This document shows, in pieces, positions 45,857 to 46,936 of a DNA stretch of 46,936 nt. Under the pieces are notes generated by a model, which was given only the letters and a program-made list of their open reading frames with translations, was not told where the DNA came from and did not search any database. Numbering within the stretch: the stretch's first letter is position 1; every line of letters begins with the position of its first letter. Source of the DNA: Opitutia bacterium (GTDB lineage: Bacteria; Verrucomicrobiota; Verrucomicrobiia; Opitutales; Opitutaceae); NCBI GenBank assembly GCA_947472765.1, contig CANJCM010000034.1, positions 1 through 46,936 on the forward strand. The letters are read 5' to 3'. Made by a program: the position numbers and the translations under genes.

Positions 45857-46840
45857 TCATGGCAGGATTCGGGATATTGCGGCCTTAATCGCGGGGTTTT
45901 CGAGGGCGCCAGACTTGCGAAACTGACACAGCCACGGGCCCAGGCTGCCTGGCGTTCCCATCTGAAGGCGCTGCGCGAGCCAGTTCCGCGAAACCGAGGT
46001 GCTGAGCTTCATCGCGGTAGCCAGCAGGAGCTTTTCGCCGGCGGATTTTTTTCGGGGCAAACAGTCGAGGGAAATGCCGAGCTCTCCCGCAAGTTTGCGG
46101 AGTTGCCCTTCCCACAGCTCGGCCCGGGCCGCGATGACCGCCTCGCGATCTGCGCCCAGCAGGGAAAAGCTTTCCCGCCGGTCATGGAGACGGGAGCGCA
46201 ACTCCGCCCGAAATGCGGTGGAGCCCAATGCCCAGCCACGGCTGAGTTTTGCGAATCCTTTCTCGCGCATCACGGGATCCTTCTCCCACAGCACTCCGAG
46301 GTATTCACGATATTGGCGCCATCCCGCCGGCGTGTCGCTCAGCCGGCCGCTCTCGCCCAGCACCGTCGCCGGTTCCAGCCATGCCGGGCGGTCGCGGCGC
46401 GGAAACCAGGCGAGGCTGCTCCAGCGATACTCCCAGACTCGTTCCACCGGCACGACTCCGGCTTCGACCGGATTCAGGTGAACGTAGTGCGCCACCTGGG
46501 CGACCACATGGCCGGGTTCGAGCGGCTTGGCGAAGAACCGGCCCTGGAACGGCCGGCCCGTTATGCTGCGGTACCGGTTGAAGCGTCGGGCCCATGTACC
46601 CTGCAGCCACTGCATCCCGTCACTCAGGTTCGGCTCCGGCGTTTCGAGCACGAGGTGGAAGTGATTCTGCATGATCGAGTAGGCGTGCATGAGCCATCCG
46701 TGGCTCGAACAGACTTCGTCGAGGCAGCGCCGAAATGATTCCGCCGCCCCTTTCGTCGCGAAAATCGGCTGCCGGTAATTGCCGCGGTTGATGACGTGAT
46801 AGCAGGCGCCCGAGAATTCGAGTCGGAGTCGGCGAGGCAT
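45857..46840 (-). CDS. REP-associated tyrosine transposase (RAYT, Y1 HUH family)
   Basis: A 327-residue HUH single-strand transposase-like enzyme. The N-terminal segment PRRLRLEFSGACYHVINRGN is the usual RAYT opening. The metal-binding HUH pair is H60 and H62 in MQNHFHLVLE, and the likely nucleophile is Y119 in HYVHLNPVEAG. GRPFQGRFFAKPL lies between. The C-terminal third (about 215-327) is a separate helical, probably DNA-binding part with VSRNWLAQRLQMGTPGSL. RAYTs are domesticated relatives of IS200/IS605 transposases that cut REP hairpins, usually single-copy and not flanked by insertion-sequence ends. The ATG at 46840 (MPRRLRL) is preferred to 46924. It appears intact. The many GTAG/GGAG-footed hairpins in this window are its candidate substrates. 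Confidence 0.9.
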   Translation of the reverse strand: MPRRLRLEFSGACYHVINRGNYRQPIFATKGAAESFRRCLDEVCSSHGWLMHAYSIMQNHFHLVLETPEPNLSDGMQWLQGTWARRFNRYRSITGRPFQGRFFAKPLEPGHVVAQVAHYVHLNPVEAGVVPVERVWEYRWSSLAWFPRRDRPAWLEPATVLGESGRLSDTPAGWRQYREYLGVLWEKDPVMREKGFAKLSRGWALGSTAFRAELRSRLHDRRESFSLLGADREAVIAARAELWEGQLRKLAGELGISLDCLPRKKSAGEKLLLATAMKLSTSVSRNWLAQRLQMGTPGSLGPWLCQFRKSGALENPAIKAAISRILP

Positions 46841-46936
46841 AGTCCCAGTAACTCCGGACGGCGCCGGGGGCGCTTCAACCGTCCACAGGCCCCAATTTTC
46901 GGCGGATATCCCGAATCCTACCATGACCCCGTGTAC
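46841..46936. other. Right edge upstream of the RAYT gene
   Basis: About 96 bp with no recognised feature. The RAYT frame stays open through most of it (to 46924) but without family character. The promoter of the transposase gene is probably here or beyond the window end. Confidence 0.4.

Noticed and set aside
45857-46936. A complete insertion sequence around the transposase
   Set aside because: The HUH protein has the RAYT type of N-terminus, and no accessory gene, terminal hairpins or target duplication are visible. The right flank is cut by the window end, so this is judged on the left flank only.

Overview
The window looks like a chromosomal segment of a GC-rich Verrucomicrobium, most likely of the Opitutaceae. 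The pointers are a PEP-CTERM protein, a very large secreted ThuA / PVC-type dehydrogenase / cytochrome c fusion, two TonB-dependent receptors, XylR-type sugar regulation, and gene starts that almost all lack a Shine-Dalgarno sequence. The taxon is inferred from gene content; no rRNA or tRNA gene is visible. No CRISPR array, prophage or conjugative element was seen.

Layout. 0.3-6.7 kb: threonine aldolase (-), shikimate kinase, queG, the orphaned tail of an allophanate hydrolase, a low-GC pair (XRE regulator and PEP-CTERM protein, divergent, with repeated ATACCC boxes), metF, and a SUI1-like factor with a small unknown gene. 6.9-12.6 kb: a complete 2-oxoglutarate dehydrogenase operon, sucA-sucB-lpd. 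13.2-22.6 kb: a FecA-like TonB receptor, an ACS-family MFS transporter, a Gfo/Idh/MocA oxidoreductase plus SDR pair closed by a strong hairpin, L-rhamnose isomerase and an Ldh2-family dehydrogenase. 22.6-29.2 kb (all -): TPR membrane protein, lnt, secA. 29.3-40.5 kb: a regulated catabolic locus made of a XylR-type regulator divergent from a TonB receptor, the ThuA/heme fusion, an MFS transporter and an enolase-superfamily enzyme; I read it as an uptake and breakdown unit for an unidentified sugar or sugar acid. 40.5-46.9 kb: UDP-glucuronate decarboxylase, tgt, an anthranilate/aminodeoxychorismate synthase glutaminase, nrdR, an unknown gene and a REP-associated tyrosine transposase (RAYT).

The most striking feature is what fills the spaces between genes. 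Nearly every gap over 100 bp is packed with short dispersed hairpins and tandem words. Several have the canonical REP design, a GTAG or GGAG foot followed by a short palindrome, and a RAYT gene lies in the same window. One dispersed word family has entered the interdomain linker of sucB in frame, another forms the last codons of the rhamnose isomerase gene, and a third creates a false N-terminal extension on tgt. A second notable point is that tgt lacks two of the four expected zinc ligands.
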